Positions 34,031 through 43,401 of a DNA stretch of 64,000 bases are shown here, in pieces. The notes under the pieces were generated by a model. The model made no database searches. It was not told the origin of the DNA and saw only the letters and a program-made list of their open reading frames with translations. Origin of the DNA: UKL13-3 sp943369665 (lineage in GTDB: Bacteria; Bacteroidota; Bacteroidia; UKL13-3); contig CALRNX020000001.1 of the NCBI GenBank assembly GCA_943369665.1, forward strand, positions 620,001-684,000. Reading direction: 5' to 3'. Numbering within the stretch: position 1 is the first letter of the stretch; every line of letters begins with the position of its first letter. Position numbers and translations under genes: made by a program.

Positions 34031-35794
34031 ATGTATCTATCAAACATAAAACTTTGGAATTATAGGAAATTTGGTGCAGTAGGCGAAATAGACCTTTCAA
34101 AACCGAATTTGGATTTAAACCTAACCAAAGGTTTGAATGTAATTATTGGCGAAAACGACTCGGGTAAAACCGCCATTATTGATGCTATAAAATTGGTTTT
34201 AAAGACGCACAGCTACGATTACATTAGAGTTGATGTCAAAGATTTTTTTCAAGACGCAAGTCGTTTCCGAATTGAATTAACGTTTGACGGTTTAAACCCT
34301 GATGAAGCAAAAAACTTTACAGAATGGTTGGGCTGGGACGGAGAAAAAGGAAAAGAAAGACCAATCCTAAAACTCAATTACGATGTAAAACGCCAAGCGG
34401 ATAAAATTTTACCAACCGATGTAAAAGCTGGTTTTGATGAAGAAGGATATTTACTTACTGCAGAAGCAAAAGAATATCTGAAAGCCACTTATTTAAAACC
34501 TTTGCGTGATGCCGAAAATGAATTGGTTGCCAAACGCAATTCACGATTGTCGCAAATTCTTTTGGGCGATGAAGCGTTTAAAGGCAAAGAAAAAGATAAT
34601 GATTTAGTAAAAATCTTTTCTGGTTTAAAAGAAGAATTAGAAAAGTACTTCAACGAAGTTGATGAAGCAGGACAACCCAAACAGGGTAAGCAGATAAAAG
34701 ACAAAATTGACGGTTACATTAAAAGTTTTTACAGCAAGGATAACGAAAGTGAATTTGAATCAACTTCAACTGATATCAAAAGTATTCTTGAAAAACTTAC
34801 TTTGACTTTAAAAGGCGAACCAAACCCAGGGTTAGGAACTTTAAACCGTCTGTTTATGGCTGCCGAATTGCTTCATTTAACCAAATCAAATTGGACAGGC
34901 TTACGTTTAGGCTTGGTTGAAGAATTAGAAGCACATTTGCACCCTCAAGCACAAATGCAAGTGATTGAAGCCTTTCAAAAACAAAAAGATATTCAACTTA
35001 TTCTTACAACACACAGCCCGAATTTAGCTTCCAAACTCAAACTGAAAAGCTTGATTATTTGTAACGATGCAAACGCTTTTCCTATGGGTGATACTTACAC
35101 CAAATTGGGAAAAGACAATTACAAGTTTTTAGAAAAGTTTTTAGACACCACAAAAGCCAATTTGTTTTTTGCCAAAGGTGTGATTTTAGTGGAAGGTTGG
35201 GCAGAAGAAATTCTTTTACCAAGCATTGCAAAAGCAATTGGAATCAACTTAACTGAAAAAGGCGTTTCCATTGTAAATATTGGACACACAGGTTTTGACC
35301 ACTACGCAAACATTTACTTGCGACAAGCAGAACCCTATATGAAAATTCCTGTTGCAGTAATTACTGATTCCGACATTAGAGAATACGAAAAAAGCGGAGA
35401 TGATTTTTTAAAGCGAGATCCTAACACCGTTTCGCAAGAAACGCAAAAAAAATTGGCGACCATAATTGGAAAAGCAGAGCAAAGTGTAAAATATTTTCCT
35501 GCACCAAATTGGACTTTGGAGTATTCTCTGTTTAAATCAATCTGTTTAAAAGCGATATTTGAAACCTCTGTAAAAGCGATTCACACAGGAACGGATTGGA
35601 ACACCGACTTTGAAAAAGCACTTGCAATCAAGCTAATCAATAAAGGGTTAAAGAAAACTGAAATTGCATATCAATTAGCAAACGCTATTGATGAAGATTT
35701 AATAAAAGAAGTTCGCACAATTCTAAACGTTGATGATACAACCGACACAGTTAATTACCTTGTAAAAGCGATTAAATATGTCACAGGTAATTAA
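34031..35794 (+). CDS. gajA: GajA, Gabija anti-phage endonuclease (OLD family)
   Basis: 587 residues, close to the usual 580. The N-terminal ABC-type ATPase has Walker A GENDSGKT (40-47), the Walker B region LVEELEAHLHP (296-306) and the H-loop TTHSPNLASK. The C-terminal Toprim nuclease domain starts with GVILVEGWAEE (Glu388) and has TDSDIRE (Asp446, Asp448). In described Gabija systems GajA nicks DNA when nucleotide pools fall during phage replication, in a complex with GajB. The stop overlaps the gajB start by 17 bases. AT-rich codon use, unlike the core genes to the left. Confidence 0.9.
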   Translation: MYLSNIKLWNYRKFGAVGEIDLSKPNLDLNLTKGLNVIIGENDSGKTAIIDAIKLVLKTHSYDYIRVDVKDFFQDASRFRIELTFDGLNPDEAKNFTEWLGWDGEKGKERPILKLNYDVKRQADKILPTDVKAGFDEEGYLLTAEAKEYLKATYLKPLRDAENELVAKRNSRLSQILLGDEAFKGKEKDNDLVKIFSGLKEELEKYFNEVDEAGQPKQGKQIKDKIDGYIKSFYSKDNESEFESTSTDIKSILEKLTLTLKGEPNPGLGTLNRLFMAAELLHLTKSNWTGLRLGLVEELEAHLHPQAQMQVIEAFQKQKDIQLILTTHSPNLASKLKLKSLIICNDANAFPMGDTYTKLGKDNYKFLEKFLDTTKANLFFAKGVILVEGWAEEILLPSIAKAIGINLTEKGVSIVNIGHTGFDHYANIYLRQAEPYMKIPVAVITDSDIREYEKSGDDFLKRDPNTVSQETQKKLATIIGKAEQSVKYFPAPNWTLEYSLFKSICLKAIFETSVKAIHTGTDWNTDFEKALAIKLINKGLKKTEIAYQLANAIDEDLIKEVRTILNVDDTTDTVNYLVKAIKYVTGN

Positions 35795-37823
35795 CATATC
35801 AGACGAAGAAATTCAATTTGCCGAACGTTTGCTGTTACCTGCGGGAAAAACATTTGACAATGAACGCAAAGCATTTATTCGCAATTTCAATACAATAGAT
35901 TTACAAGCAGTTCCTGGTAGTGGTAAAACAACGGCTTTACTTGCAAAGTTGGTTATTTTAGAACGTAAACTTCCCTTTGATGATGGTTCGGGTATATTAG
36001 TTTTGTCCCATACTAACGCAGCCATTGATGAGATAAAAGAAAAAATTCAAAAGCATTGTCCGAAACTGTTCTCATATCCAAATTTTATTGGCACAATTCA
36101 AAGTTTTGTTGATGAGTTTTTGGCGATTCCATATTATGTTCAAAAATTCAATAAGAAACACAACAGGATTGACCACTAAATTTATAACGATAAGATAAAA
36201 AGTTTCACAGAAAAACCTTGGCTATATAAGCTAAATTTCGACAAATATATTACCGATAAAGTTGCTTATATTAAAAACAATAACGAAGGATTATTTTACA
36301 ATTATAGATTTAATTTATCGACCGAAATTCATTTAGTTAAAAAGTTAAACGAAGGAATTTTGGAAATTAGCAAACCACGAGGTAGAACAAGGGCAGAAAA
36401 TTATAGTGATTACAAAGAAGAAGAAAAAAGAGATGTGTATAAATGGTTCTTTGAGTTCAAAAAATCCATTCTAAAATCTGGTATACTACACTATGATGAT
36501 GCTTATTTCTTAGCCGATGTTTATTTGAGCAAAATTCCAACTATCAGAACCATTTTACAGAAACGCTTTTCTTTCGTATTCGTTGATGAAATGCAAGATA
36601 TGGACACACACCAATACAACCTGCTAGAAAAGATTTTTTACGATGAGGGAAACAGCATTTCAAAAATCCAACGAATTGGAGACAGAAATCAAGCAATCTA
36701 TAATTCTTCAAACAATGTCAAAACAAACGAAGTTTGGCAATTAAGAGCGAATCCTAATAGTGTTTTAAATTTAGCAGGTAGCCAAAGACTAAGTAAACAT
36801 ATTGCCGATGTGGTGAAGAAATTTGCTCTATACAACGATAATAATTTTGATATTATCGGAAGAAATGAGTGTGAAATAAAACCGCATATTTTGGTTTTTG
36901 ATACTGCAAACATTGGAAACATTATTCCTTGTTTTGCTCAAATTGTAAAAGACAACGGACTTGAAAATTCCGAAAAACCGATAAAAGTTGTTTGTTGGAA
37001 TACAGACTGGAAAGACGATGAAGCAAGTAGGAATGATGCAACAAAACTACGTTTAGAAGATTATCATAAAGGCTTCAAGAAAGAAAAAGGAAAGCCCAAA
37101 CAAGACTACGACAACTTAAAAAGTTATTTGCTGTATTACGACAAAAAGCAAACATTAGAACCTTTGCGTAAAAATATTTTAAATGCTTTTCTAAAAATCT
37201 TGCGTTTAGAAAATATCAACTCCGCAGACGACAGACCTTACACAAAGAAAAAACTTATTGACTTTATTCACGACAAAGACATTCAAAAATATGATGAACT
37301 TAATTTGAACCTTTACAATTGGTCAATTGGAATAATCCAAGAAAAAACGGAAGATGTTTGGAAAGGAATAAAAGCATACGTACCGACTTTGCTTGCAATG
37401 TTCGACAAAGCAATGTCTGCAAGTTCGGACTTTATCATTACTGATAATGCCGAGGTTCCTGACGAAAATGCTGAAATTTTAGCACCGACTAACCATTACA
37501 AAGAAGAAGGACTTGAAATTGAAATTAACAGCGTTCACGCAGTAAAAGGACAAACACATTGTGCGACATTGTACTTGGAATCGTGTTATCAAGGCAAACA
37601 CGAATCTGAAAGATTATCTACTCAATTTTTGGGCAACAATTTTAATGACACAAAAGTACATCATAAAAGTTCCGTTAAAATGGCTTATGTTGGTTTTTCG
37701 CGACCAACTGACTTGCTCTGCATTGCAATACACAAAGACAGATGTGACGAATTATTAAATACAATTAACACAGACATATGGGAAATAAAGACAGTAACAG
37801 CCACCGCACAGCCGACACAATAA
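35778..37823 (+). pseudogene. gajB: GajB, Gabija UvrD-like helicase, interrupted by one in-frame TAA
   Basis: One continuous frame of 681 codons broken only by TAA at 36177-36179 (codon 134). Before it: Walker A VPGSGKTT (45-52) and LSHTNAAIDEI. After it the frame continues as IYNDKIKSFTEKPWL and carries motif II VFVDEMQDMD (codons about 268-277), RIGDRNQAIYN, INSVHAVKGQTH and AYVGFSRPTDLL, the superfamily 1 motifs. A GAA to TAA change (one base) would explain it, because glutamate fits at that place. The downstream part has only a TTG (36360) as possible start and would lack the ATP loop, so neither piece should be a working helicase. Readthrough, recent mutation or a sequencing error remain possible. 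Confidence 0.85.
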
Positions 37824-37882
37824 TGAAAGTAAAACTCAACAAAGACTATGGTTTACAGACACGTTGGACAAGAATGCCAGCT

Positions 37883-38014
37883 GGTAACAGCCGTTTTGCA
37901 AAAGCGGGGGTTTCGTGCTTCTATGACAGTGAAGTGCTAAATCAAGCTTTGTGCAACTAATGAAGTTTAGTGCTGAAAATCCCCGCCTTCGCAAAGCTGC
38001 AAACCGTTATAGCC
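37883..38014 (+). repeat. attC-like repeat B (after Gabija)
   Basis: Left box GGTAAC (37883-37888), right box GTTATAGC (38006-38013). Between them the arms pair: TTTTGCAAAAGCGGGG with the inverse of CCCCGCCTTCGCAAAGC, leaving a loop of about 70 bases. It lies 60 bases after the gajB stop, and the next gene starts 6 bases after the right box. Of all copies this one has the clearest stem. Confidence 0.75.
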
Positions 38015-38019
38015 AATTT

Positions 38020-38769
38020 ATGAGAACAATCTTAGCACTAATATTTACCATCACGACAATTAGTTGTTATTCACAAGACACCACTAAATATGTTTTAGGG
38101 ACAAATTATTTCATGGATGTGGGTGTTAAGACGAACGGTAGATATAATGGCACCGTAAGTAATTTTCGCTCTTTTGTAAATGACAGCAATTACAAATTTT
38201 ACTCAAAAGAATACTATATAAATGGACGACACGTAGGTCCAGACACAACATTTGATGAAAGTGGAAATACCTGGAAAATTTACCAATACACAAGAAACGG
38301 AATATATTTCACTTGTTTTCATTCCAACGGAAAGGTCGATGAATCTGGTCTAATGAGAAGTAAAGAGAAGAAGTTTGGTGAGTGGGTTACATTTTATGAA
38401 AATGGGCAAATTGAATCGGTTGTATACTACTCAAACAATATTGAGAACGGGGAAGCTTTGTACTTTTACCCAAACGGGAAATTAAAATCAACTGGAAAAT
38501 TCTCAAAAGGTTATAGAAAAGGTAAATGGTTAGAAGTTGATAGCACAGGAACTATTATTTCCGATGGTATTTATAAACCGATTGCAGTTGACCGTTCAGA
38601 GATTGACTCAGTCAATTTAGTTCCTGATTCGCTTGATTTTCCTGTATATATGAATATCATAGTAAAGTGGACAGACTTTGGAGTAAAAAATGGTATTTGG
38701 ACTACTTACAATAACATTGACAAAACAATATTTAGACAAGAGTACTTTAATGGCAAACTGGTTAAATAA
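38020..38769 (+). CDS. Secreted YwqK-family (MORN-variant repeat) protein
   Basis: 249 residues from ATG 38020, with signal peptide MRTILALIFTITTISCYSQ (a cysteine near the end may also be a lipobox). The mature part holds several copies of the YwqK / MORN-2 repeat: GEWVTFYENGQIESVVYY, GEALYFYPNGKLKSTGKF, GKWLEVDSTGTIISDGIY. Members are annotated as toxin-antitoxin YwqK antitoxins, but here the protein is exported and such repeats mostly mediate surface or lipid contacts, so that label is doubtful. Starts 6 bases after attC-like repeat B and ends 6 bases before repeat C. Confidence 0.8.
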   Translation: MRTILALIFTITTISCYSQDTTKYVLGTNYFMDVGVKTNGRYNGTVSNFRSFVNDSNYKFYSKEYYINGRHVGPDTTFDESGNTWKIYQYTRNGIYFTCFHSNGKVDESGLMRSKEKKFGEWVTFYENGQIESVVYYSNNIENGEALYFYPNGKLKSTGKFSKGYRKGKWLEVDSTGTIISDGIYKPIAVDRSEIDSVNLVPDSLDFPVYMNIIVKWTDFGVKNGIWTTYNNIDKTIFRQEYFNGKLVK

Positions 38770-38775
38770 AACTGG

Positions 38776-38911
38776 CTATAACAGCACCCAGCCGGCAAGT
38801 GGCGTTATAGTACTGTGTTTGTATATTTCGTTTCCGTAAATTCTTTATCTTAGCACGATAATTAAACGTTTCGCAAACGCCAACTGCGCCAAGCAAAGGA
38901 ACGTTATAAGC
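38776..38911 (+). repeat. attC-like repeat C
   Basis: Left box CTATAAC (38776-38782), right box GTTATAAGC (38903-38911). A nested inverted box GTTATAG follows at 38804-38810, making a 35-base mini-dyad. Arms GGCAAGTGGCG and CGCCAACTGCGCC pair. The loop holds TATCTTAG (38846-38853). Six bases after a stop codon and 17 before the next ATG. Confidence 0.75.
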
Positions 38912-38928
38912 AAGCAAGACGCAGCGAC

Positions 38929-39354
38929 ATGAAAAATATTATTTTGACATTCCTCATCACGTTTTCTTCTGTAAATTATTCTTTCTGTCAGACAGTATCA
39001 GACACCACCTTTGACTTCAAGTATTTCTCTTTACGTACAACCAAGGAATGGAAAATTGTTCGGTTCAGAGGAATTGACTCTTATGTTGGGGGACTTACAA
39101 ACGGCATAGACACACTCCACTTTGATTATGGTCCTTATTCAGCAGAAATTGATTGCCCAAATGATGATTGCAAAGCCTCTTATAGTATTCAAAATTGGCG
39201 CATTGCAAAATTCGCTAGACAGAAAGAAAACAAATTTGGCCTGACAGCAATTAGGCTTAAACGACAAAGAAATACGTGGCTAATCATTTTTGGACATAAT
39301 CTGACTAATGAGAAGGAAGCGATAACAATTTTCAAAACCCTAAAATTTTTGTGA
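38929..39354 (+). CDS. Small secreted protein of unknown function
   Basis: 141 residues with a signal peptide (MKNIILTFLITFSSVNYSFCQ). The mature part is mixed alpha/beta: DFKYFSLRTTKEWKIVRFRGIDSYVGGL, then YGPYSAEIDCPNDDCKASYS with two cysteines that may form a disulfide, then RLKRQRNTWLIIFGHNL. No family recognised. A single-gene cassette between repeats C and D; AT-rich. Confidence 0.7.
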   Translation: MKNIILTFLITFSSVNYSFCQTVSDTTFDFKYFSLRTTKEWKIVRFRGIDSYVGGLTNGIDTLHFDYGPYSAEIDCPNDDCKASYSIQNWRIAKFARQKENKFGLTAIRLKRQRNTWLIIFGHNLTNEKEAITIFKTLKFL

Positions 39355-39368
39355 TATGAGATTGCCTG

Positions 39369-39505
39369 CCTATAACAGCAGCCTCGCACAATTGCCGCTT
39401 TAATGCTCAAATTCAGCTTTGTTTTACGCTTTTATTTTTATCTTAGTTTGACAATTAAACCTTATTCAGTCGGCAACAGTGAAGGGTCCAAAAAACGTTG
39501 TAAAT
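39369..39505 (+). repeat. attC-like repeat D
   Basis: Left box CTATAAC (39370-39376), right box GTTGTAAAT (39497-39505). Arms CACAATTGCCG and CGGCAACAGTG pair. Loop carries TTG (39419-39421), 17-base spacing and TATCTTAG (39439-39446), followed by TTTGACAATTAAAC. The next ATG is 7 bases after the right box. Confidence 0.75.
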
Positions 39506-39512
39506 CATTTTA

Positions 39513-40205
39513 ATGAATATCGGTAAATCATTTTCCATTATATCCATTATAATCATTTTGTTGATTGGACAAAATGTAATTGCTCAGACAAAACAAATAG
39601 TCCTTCAAATTGACACACTTATAAAGAAAGATGACAATCAGAATTTTTATATAAGGACACAAAAAAATCGAACACTGATGCCATATCTAATAAGCGACAG
39701 TTCTTGCCAAGTAGATTATCATAACAACAGTTTGACCTGTAAAATCATCTTACGAAATGACTCTTCAACAATTCAAATATCACTTGACGAGAAAGGTGGA
39801 TACTTAGAACTTGGTAACCTATTTAATATAAACTCCGACACTGTAAGAATTTCAAAATTTGTTGTGTACGACAGGCCATATCCTGATACAAATTGGACCA
39901 CAACAAATTATTGGTATGAAGAAGCGGACACTCTTGGCGAAAACTTTAAGAATACTAGAGAATATTCTATAGACAAAGTAAGACCAAAGAATCTGGTTCC
40001 GATTAAAATACAGTATGAGATAAACGGAGAAATATATTCTTGCACGACATCTTGGCAAAAAGCAGGGTATGTAAATATCACAACGTTTCATGGTCGTGGA
40101 CTGACTGGACTATTTAAAGGTAAACGTCCATATTACTTCCACGGAATAAGGAGATCAACATTAACTTTAAACGTAATTTACCTACGACTGAAAAACGGCT
40201 TATAA
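39513..40205 (+). CDS. Secreted protein of unknown function
   Basis: 230 residues; signal peptide at the N-terminus (IISIIIILLIGQNVIAQ, about 8-25). The mature part alternates short hydrophobic strands with Asp/Asn turns (LTCKIILRNDSSTIQISLDEKGG), suggesting an all-beta fold. No family recognised. The TAA stop (40203-40205) lies inside the left box TATAAC of repeat E, so gene and repeat share bases, as often seen when a cassette gene abuts its recombination site. Confidence 0.7.
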   Translation: MNIGKSFSIISIIIILLIGQNVIAQTKQIVLQIDTLIKKDDNQNFYIRTQKNRTLMPYLISDSSCQVDYHNNSLTCKIILRNDSSTIQISLDEKGGYLELGNLFNINSDTVRISKFVVYDRPYPDTNWTTTNYWYEEADTLGENFKNTREYSIDKVRPKNLVPIKIQYEINGEIYSCTTSWQKAGYVNITTFHGRGLTGLFKGKRPYYFHGIRRSTLTLNVIYLRLKNGL

Positions 40206-40332
40206 CAGCAAGCTCGCTTTATTGCCCTTAAGTATGATTATTCTAGGCATTTGTATTCCACACTTTCTTATCTTAGCGTGACAAATTATTCCTCGCAATC
40301 GCCACCAGTGGCAGGTGCGGGAACATTACTTA
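40199..40332 (+). repeat. attC-like repeat E
   Basis: Left box TTATAAC (40200-40206), overlapping the stop codon. The right end is degenerate (AACATTACTTAC, 40322-40333, where AACGTTA is expected). GCCACCAGTGGC forms a small hairpin near the right end. Loop holds TATCTTAG (40269-40276) followed by GTGACAAATTATTCC. The segment TCGCAATCGCC to the right end is similar to one in repeat I. Confidence 0.65.
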
Positions 40333-40360
40333 CAATATTATACACTCTCTATAAAATCTT

Positions 40361-41215
40361 ATGTCTAAAATGAATAATCTTGATTGGAAAACATATGAAA
40401 GTATTACCAAATATATTTATGAAACTTTAGGTAAAGAGTTTGGAATAAAAATAAAAGGTCATGGAAATACGTGTAAAGTCGTTGGTAAATCAGGAGTCGA
40501 ACATCAAATTGACGTTTTAACTTCACTTTCTGATGGAGTTCATACTTACTTAACGGCTATCGAATGTAAGTATTGGAAACAAAAAATTAACAAAGATATT
40601 GTAATGAAGTTAGCGGAAATTATTCAAGACAGCGGCATAAATAAAGGAATCATTGTTTGCAAAAATGGTTTCACGCAAGACGGAATTGAATATGCGAAAC
40701 ATAAAAATATTGAATTAGTTGAACTAAGAGAAATAGAACAAAATGACCTAAATGAAACCCCCAAAGAAATTGAAATTGCAGATGTAGAAACTCAAATAAG
40801 AGTTATAATTAAGCGACCTGAAATTTTGCACATTGATTTAGGCAACAATCGAAACATAGAAATCAAAGATGAATTCCATTATTATAATTTCTTTGTAATA
40901 AAAGAAGATGAGAGCAATTTGCCATTAATTAACTTCATCAACGATTTCCGAAAAGAAATAAACCTACAAAATAAAATGTTCGAAAATATTATAAAACACT
41001 ATAAAATTTCAAACGGAACTTTATTTAATAGACAAACAAAAGAATCTTTAAAAATAGACGGAATAAGTTTCACAGGTCAATTAAGAAAAATAGATGCAAG
41101 CAGAAATGTAAAATTCACTTTGGTTGATCAGGTTTGGTTAATAATGAAATCGATTTTCGATAAACGAACATTCAGTTTTTCAGAAAATGGCCTAATCATA
41201 GAAAACAAGAGGTAA
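40361..41215 (+). CDS. Mrr-type restriction endonuclease-like protein
   Basis: 284 residues. The N-terminal domain (about 8-120) has the Mrr/PD-(D/E)XK core: Asp51 in VEHQIDVLT, Glu68-x-Lys70 in AIECKYWKQKI, and the following helix and strand (VMKLAEIIQDSGINKGIIVCKNGFT, quoted in part) typical of Mrr_cat. The C-terminal half is AT-rich, Lys/Ile/Asn-rich and not recognised. Without a methylase partner it could be a modification-dependent nuclease or a stand-alone defence nuclease. No signal peptide, unlike most neighbours. One gene between repeats E and F. Confidence 0.82.
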   Translation: MSKMNNLDWKTYESITKYIYETLGKEFGIKIKGHGNTCKVVGKSGVEHQIDVLTSLSDGVHTYLTAIECKYWKQKINKDIVMKLAEIIQDSGINKGIIVCKNGFTQDGIEYAKHKNIELVELREIEQNDLNETPKEIEIADVETQIRVIIKRPEILHIDLGNNRNIEIKDEFHYYNFFVIKEDESNLPLINFINDFRKEINLQNKMFENIIKHYKISNGTLFNRQTKESLKIDGISFTGQLRKIDASRNVKFTLVDQVWLIMKSIFDKRTFSFSENGLIIENKR

Positions 41216-41222
41216 ATCAATA

Positions 41223-41354
41223 CTGTAAGAAACACGCGCCTGCCGCAAGTGGCGCTAACTTACTAAGTTGTTTCGTTTAGGTATTTTTTTATCTTCGCTT
41301 CATCTTTTTAGCTATTGAAACGATCAACCGAGACATATGCAAGAACGTTAAGAC
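41223..41354 (+). repeat. attC-like repeat F
   Basis: Left part CTGTAAGAAACACGCGCC is a degenerate left box followed by a GCGCC/GGCGC hairpin (41237-41255). Right box GTTAAGAC (41347-41354). Loop holds TTG (41268-41270), 19-base spacing and TATCTTCG (41290-41297). The 27 bases 41232-41258 match repeat H (45414-45440) at all but two positions. Confidence 0.68.
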
Positions 41355-41407
41355 AAACCCTTTGTAGGCATTGCTAAATCGGCCAATAAAGACACAATCA
41401 AATACCA

Positions 41408-42661
41408 ATGAGAAGCCTTATTTTACTATTTTCTTTGACTCTTATAACTGCTAAGGTAGTTGCAAATGTGAACCAACTTGATATTTCCAAAATCAGTTCA
41501 GACACTAAACTTGTTGCTGCCTTTGATTTCATCAAGGAAAATACTAATTATTACGACCATTGGTCAAATGAATGGAATTATGATAAAGCAAAAGTAGATT
41601 TAATACAACAACTTCATGGCCACTACAAAAGCTTTTCGGAACTTACAATGAAAAGCGGAGAGACGTTTTTACTACTTGGCGACATCGCTCATTACCTTTA
41701 CAATATGGATGACACGGCATATTACAAAATTGCCGTCAATAATTATAATGAAGCACAGAAGAATAATCCCGGTGACTATCGTGTGTATTGGTTTTTAGCC
41801 CATCATTATGCCCTATCAAATGTTCCTACTTCAGCTATTGACAATTTTATAAAAGCAGAGAAGTTGTTACCCACTCAAATTCCTGCAGACTTTTGGAATG
41901 ACTATGCAATGGCAACAGCATTAGCTAATATGCCATCGCATTGCATACACGCAATGAACCAGGCACAAAGCATTTTAGGAAAGAAAGGAAACTTTGAACA
42001 GGAGTTGGGTGAATCAATATATAAGCGCATCATACCTGTTGATAAAAACCAGTCATATAGCAAAAGCGATATTTGGACAGTGAGCGAAAACGATAAAGTA
42101 GCGTTTACGTCAAGGCCATTAGGAGTCAAAGTACTGGTTGATTCAACATGGGGCATATCGATTTATGATTATGATAAAAACCAAGCCGCATTTTTCATTA
42201 CACCTCCTGCAATAGCAAACAAAAAAGGAAGAAAGATCGACTATACAGTGGCACTTTTAATGAAAACAGTAAGTGACAACGACAAACTAAGTGACTATTT
42301 GAATACGTTCGTTGCTAAGTACCCCGACAAAAAACAATTAAACTTCTCCGACAAATACGACAAAATGATTGCATATGAAATCAAAGACAAAACAATGTAC
42401 CCGGAGATCGGAGGCGGCCATATGTATATTATAGGCATTGAGCGCAACGCACCAAAGTATGCCGGATTGCTTTTAGAGAGTCCTGTGGTATTGCCTAAAG
42501 GAAATGCAGGTGAATTTACATATTACACTGCATCCGGCAGCAAAGACAGGTTTAATGGCAAGATATTTTATGCACTCATACTTGATAGTTGCGAGGATAT
42601 AAATGAACAATCACTTAAAGTGTTTAAATCACTCTTCGACCACCAGATTATTATAGAATAA
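41408..42661 (+). CDS. Secreted TPR-like protein of unknown function
   Basis: 417 residues with a signal peptide (MRSLILLFSLTLITAKVVANV). Residues about 85-185 hold two or three TPR-like helix pairs (AYYKIAVNNYNEAQKNNPGDYRVYWFLAHHYAL, quoted in part, then SAIDNFIKAEKLLP). The C-terminal half is a beta-rich domain (WGISIYDYDKNQAAFFITPP ... VLPKGNAGEFTYYTASG) I do not recognise. Single gene between repeats F and G. Confidence 0.72.
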   Translation: MRSLILLFSLTLITAKVVANVNQLDISKISSDTKLVAAFDFIKENTNYYDHWSNEWNYDKAKVDLIQQLHGHYKSFSELTMKSGETFLLLGDIAHYLYNMDDTAYYKIAVNNYNEAQKNNPGDYRVYWFLAHHYALSNVPTSAIDNFIKAEKLLPTQIPADFWNDYAMATALANMPSHCIHAMNQAQSILGKKGNFEQELGESIYKRIIPVDKNQSYSKSDIWTVSENDKVAFTSRPLGVKVLVDSTWGISIYDYDKNQAAFFITPPAIANKKGRKIDYTVALLMKTVSDNDKLSDYLNTFVAKYPDKKQLNFSDKYDKMIAYEIKDKTMYPEIGGGHMYIIGIERNAPKYAGLLLESPVVLPKGNAGEFTYYTASGSKDRFNGKIFYALILDSCEDINEQSLKVFKSLFDHQIIIE

Positions 42662-42686
42662 CACTTAAAATCCTTGGGAAACGTAA

Positions 42687-42823
42687 CATAACAGTACCTA
42701 ACCTCAAGTGGTGTCAGTGTGTTTAGTTTTTCGTTTACATATTTTATATATCTTGGTGTCACAATTTACATTTGTTAAAAAACAGATGACACCCAAAATT
42801 CAACACCTAACCGAAAAGAAACC
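42687..42823 (+). repeat. attC-like repeat G (degenerate right end)
   Basis: Left box CATAAC (42687-42692). The loop has TATCTTGG (42749-42756). No GTTATAA-like right box is seen; instead the right part 42785-42822 (ATGACACCCAAAATTCAACAC...) is shared with repeat H at 45493-45530. Eighteen bases remain before the next ATG. Confidence 0.6.
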
Positions 42824-42841
42824 TTCACGACCAGAAAAACA

Positions 42842-43327
42842 ATGAAGTTAAAAGACCTAACACTTACACCCGAAAACCATTTTGTTACGATGGAATATTA
42901 CTATTTGATACTCAACAGAACGTTTCTTGTCATTAAAGCAAAAGGATTTTTGATTGGTATTCAAGGGAACGGGCTAGTAAGCGTTGAAGCCGGCAATAGT
43001 ATGTTAAGCCAACAAATAACCTCCAGCATGGCTATCAAAGGTGACTTGAAAAATCCCCACTCCTATTTAAAAAATACCTATTTAGCAAAAATTGCCGACT
43101 TGGATTTACTTGACGGAAGTATCATTGCAGCAAACAAGACAAACTTTTTGATAGCCCTATCAGACATCAAATCGGCCGTTTACAATCCTTCAAAAAAGTT
43201 TGGAATGGGGCCTTATCCCCATGATGGAAGGGTAACCATTGAAACCTTTAACAATCAAAAAAAAGAATTCATTATTATTGGAAACCAATCCGGTGAAAAC
43301 ATTGCAAAACTCATTACCACGAAATAA
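42842..43327 (+). CDS. Small cytoplasmic protein of unknown function
   Basis: 161 residues, no signal peptide or membrane segment. Mostly short beta strands (YYLILNRTFLVIKAKGFLIG) with a few helices; the end (RVTIETFNNQKKEFIIIGNQ followed by GENIAKLI) resembles a PH-like or beta-sandwich fold in outline, not in any signature. The stop codon is directly followed by the left box of a short attC-like repeat. Confidence 0.65.
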   Translation: MKLKDLTLTPENHFVTMEYYYLILNRTFLVIKAKGFLIGIQGNGLVSVEAGNSMLSQQITSSMAIKGDLKNPHSYLKNTYLAKIADLDLLDGSIIAANKTNFLIALSDIKSAVYNPSKKFGMGPYPHDGRVTIETFNNQKKEFIIIGNQSGENIAKLITTK

Positions 43328-43381
43328 CCATAACACATCAAAAACTTCGAACAGCGCCCCTATGCTAGAAACGTTATAAAG
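43328..43381 (+). repeat. Short attC-like repeat (54 bases)
   Basis: Left box CCATAAC (43328-43334), right box GTTATAAAG (43373-43381). The loop is only about 38 bases and lacks the TATCTTAG motif, so this is a short form of the family. Twenty bases remain to the next start. Confidence 0.6.
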
Positions 43382-43401
43382 TATCTTAACATCCAACATA
43401 T

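Noticed and set aside
36360..37823. A separate gene starting at the TTG at 36360
   Set aside because: It lies in the same frame as the interrupted gajB, lacks the ATP-binding loop, and the 60 codons between the stop and this TTG still read as protein. It is the second part of one broken gene.
38020..38769. Toxin-antitoxin pair for the YwqK-like protein
   Set aside because: No toxin gene accompanies it and it has a signal peptide.
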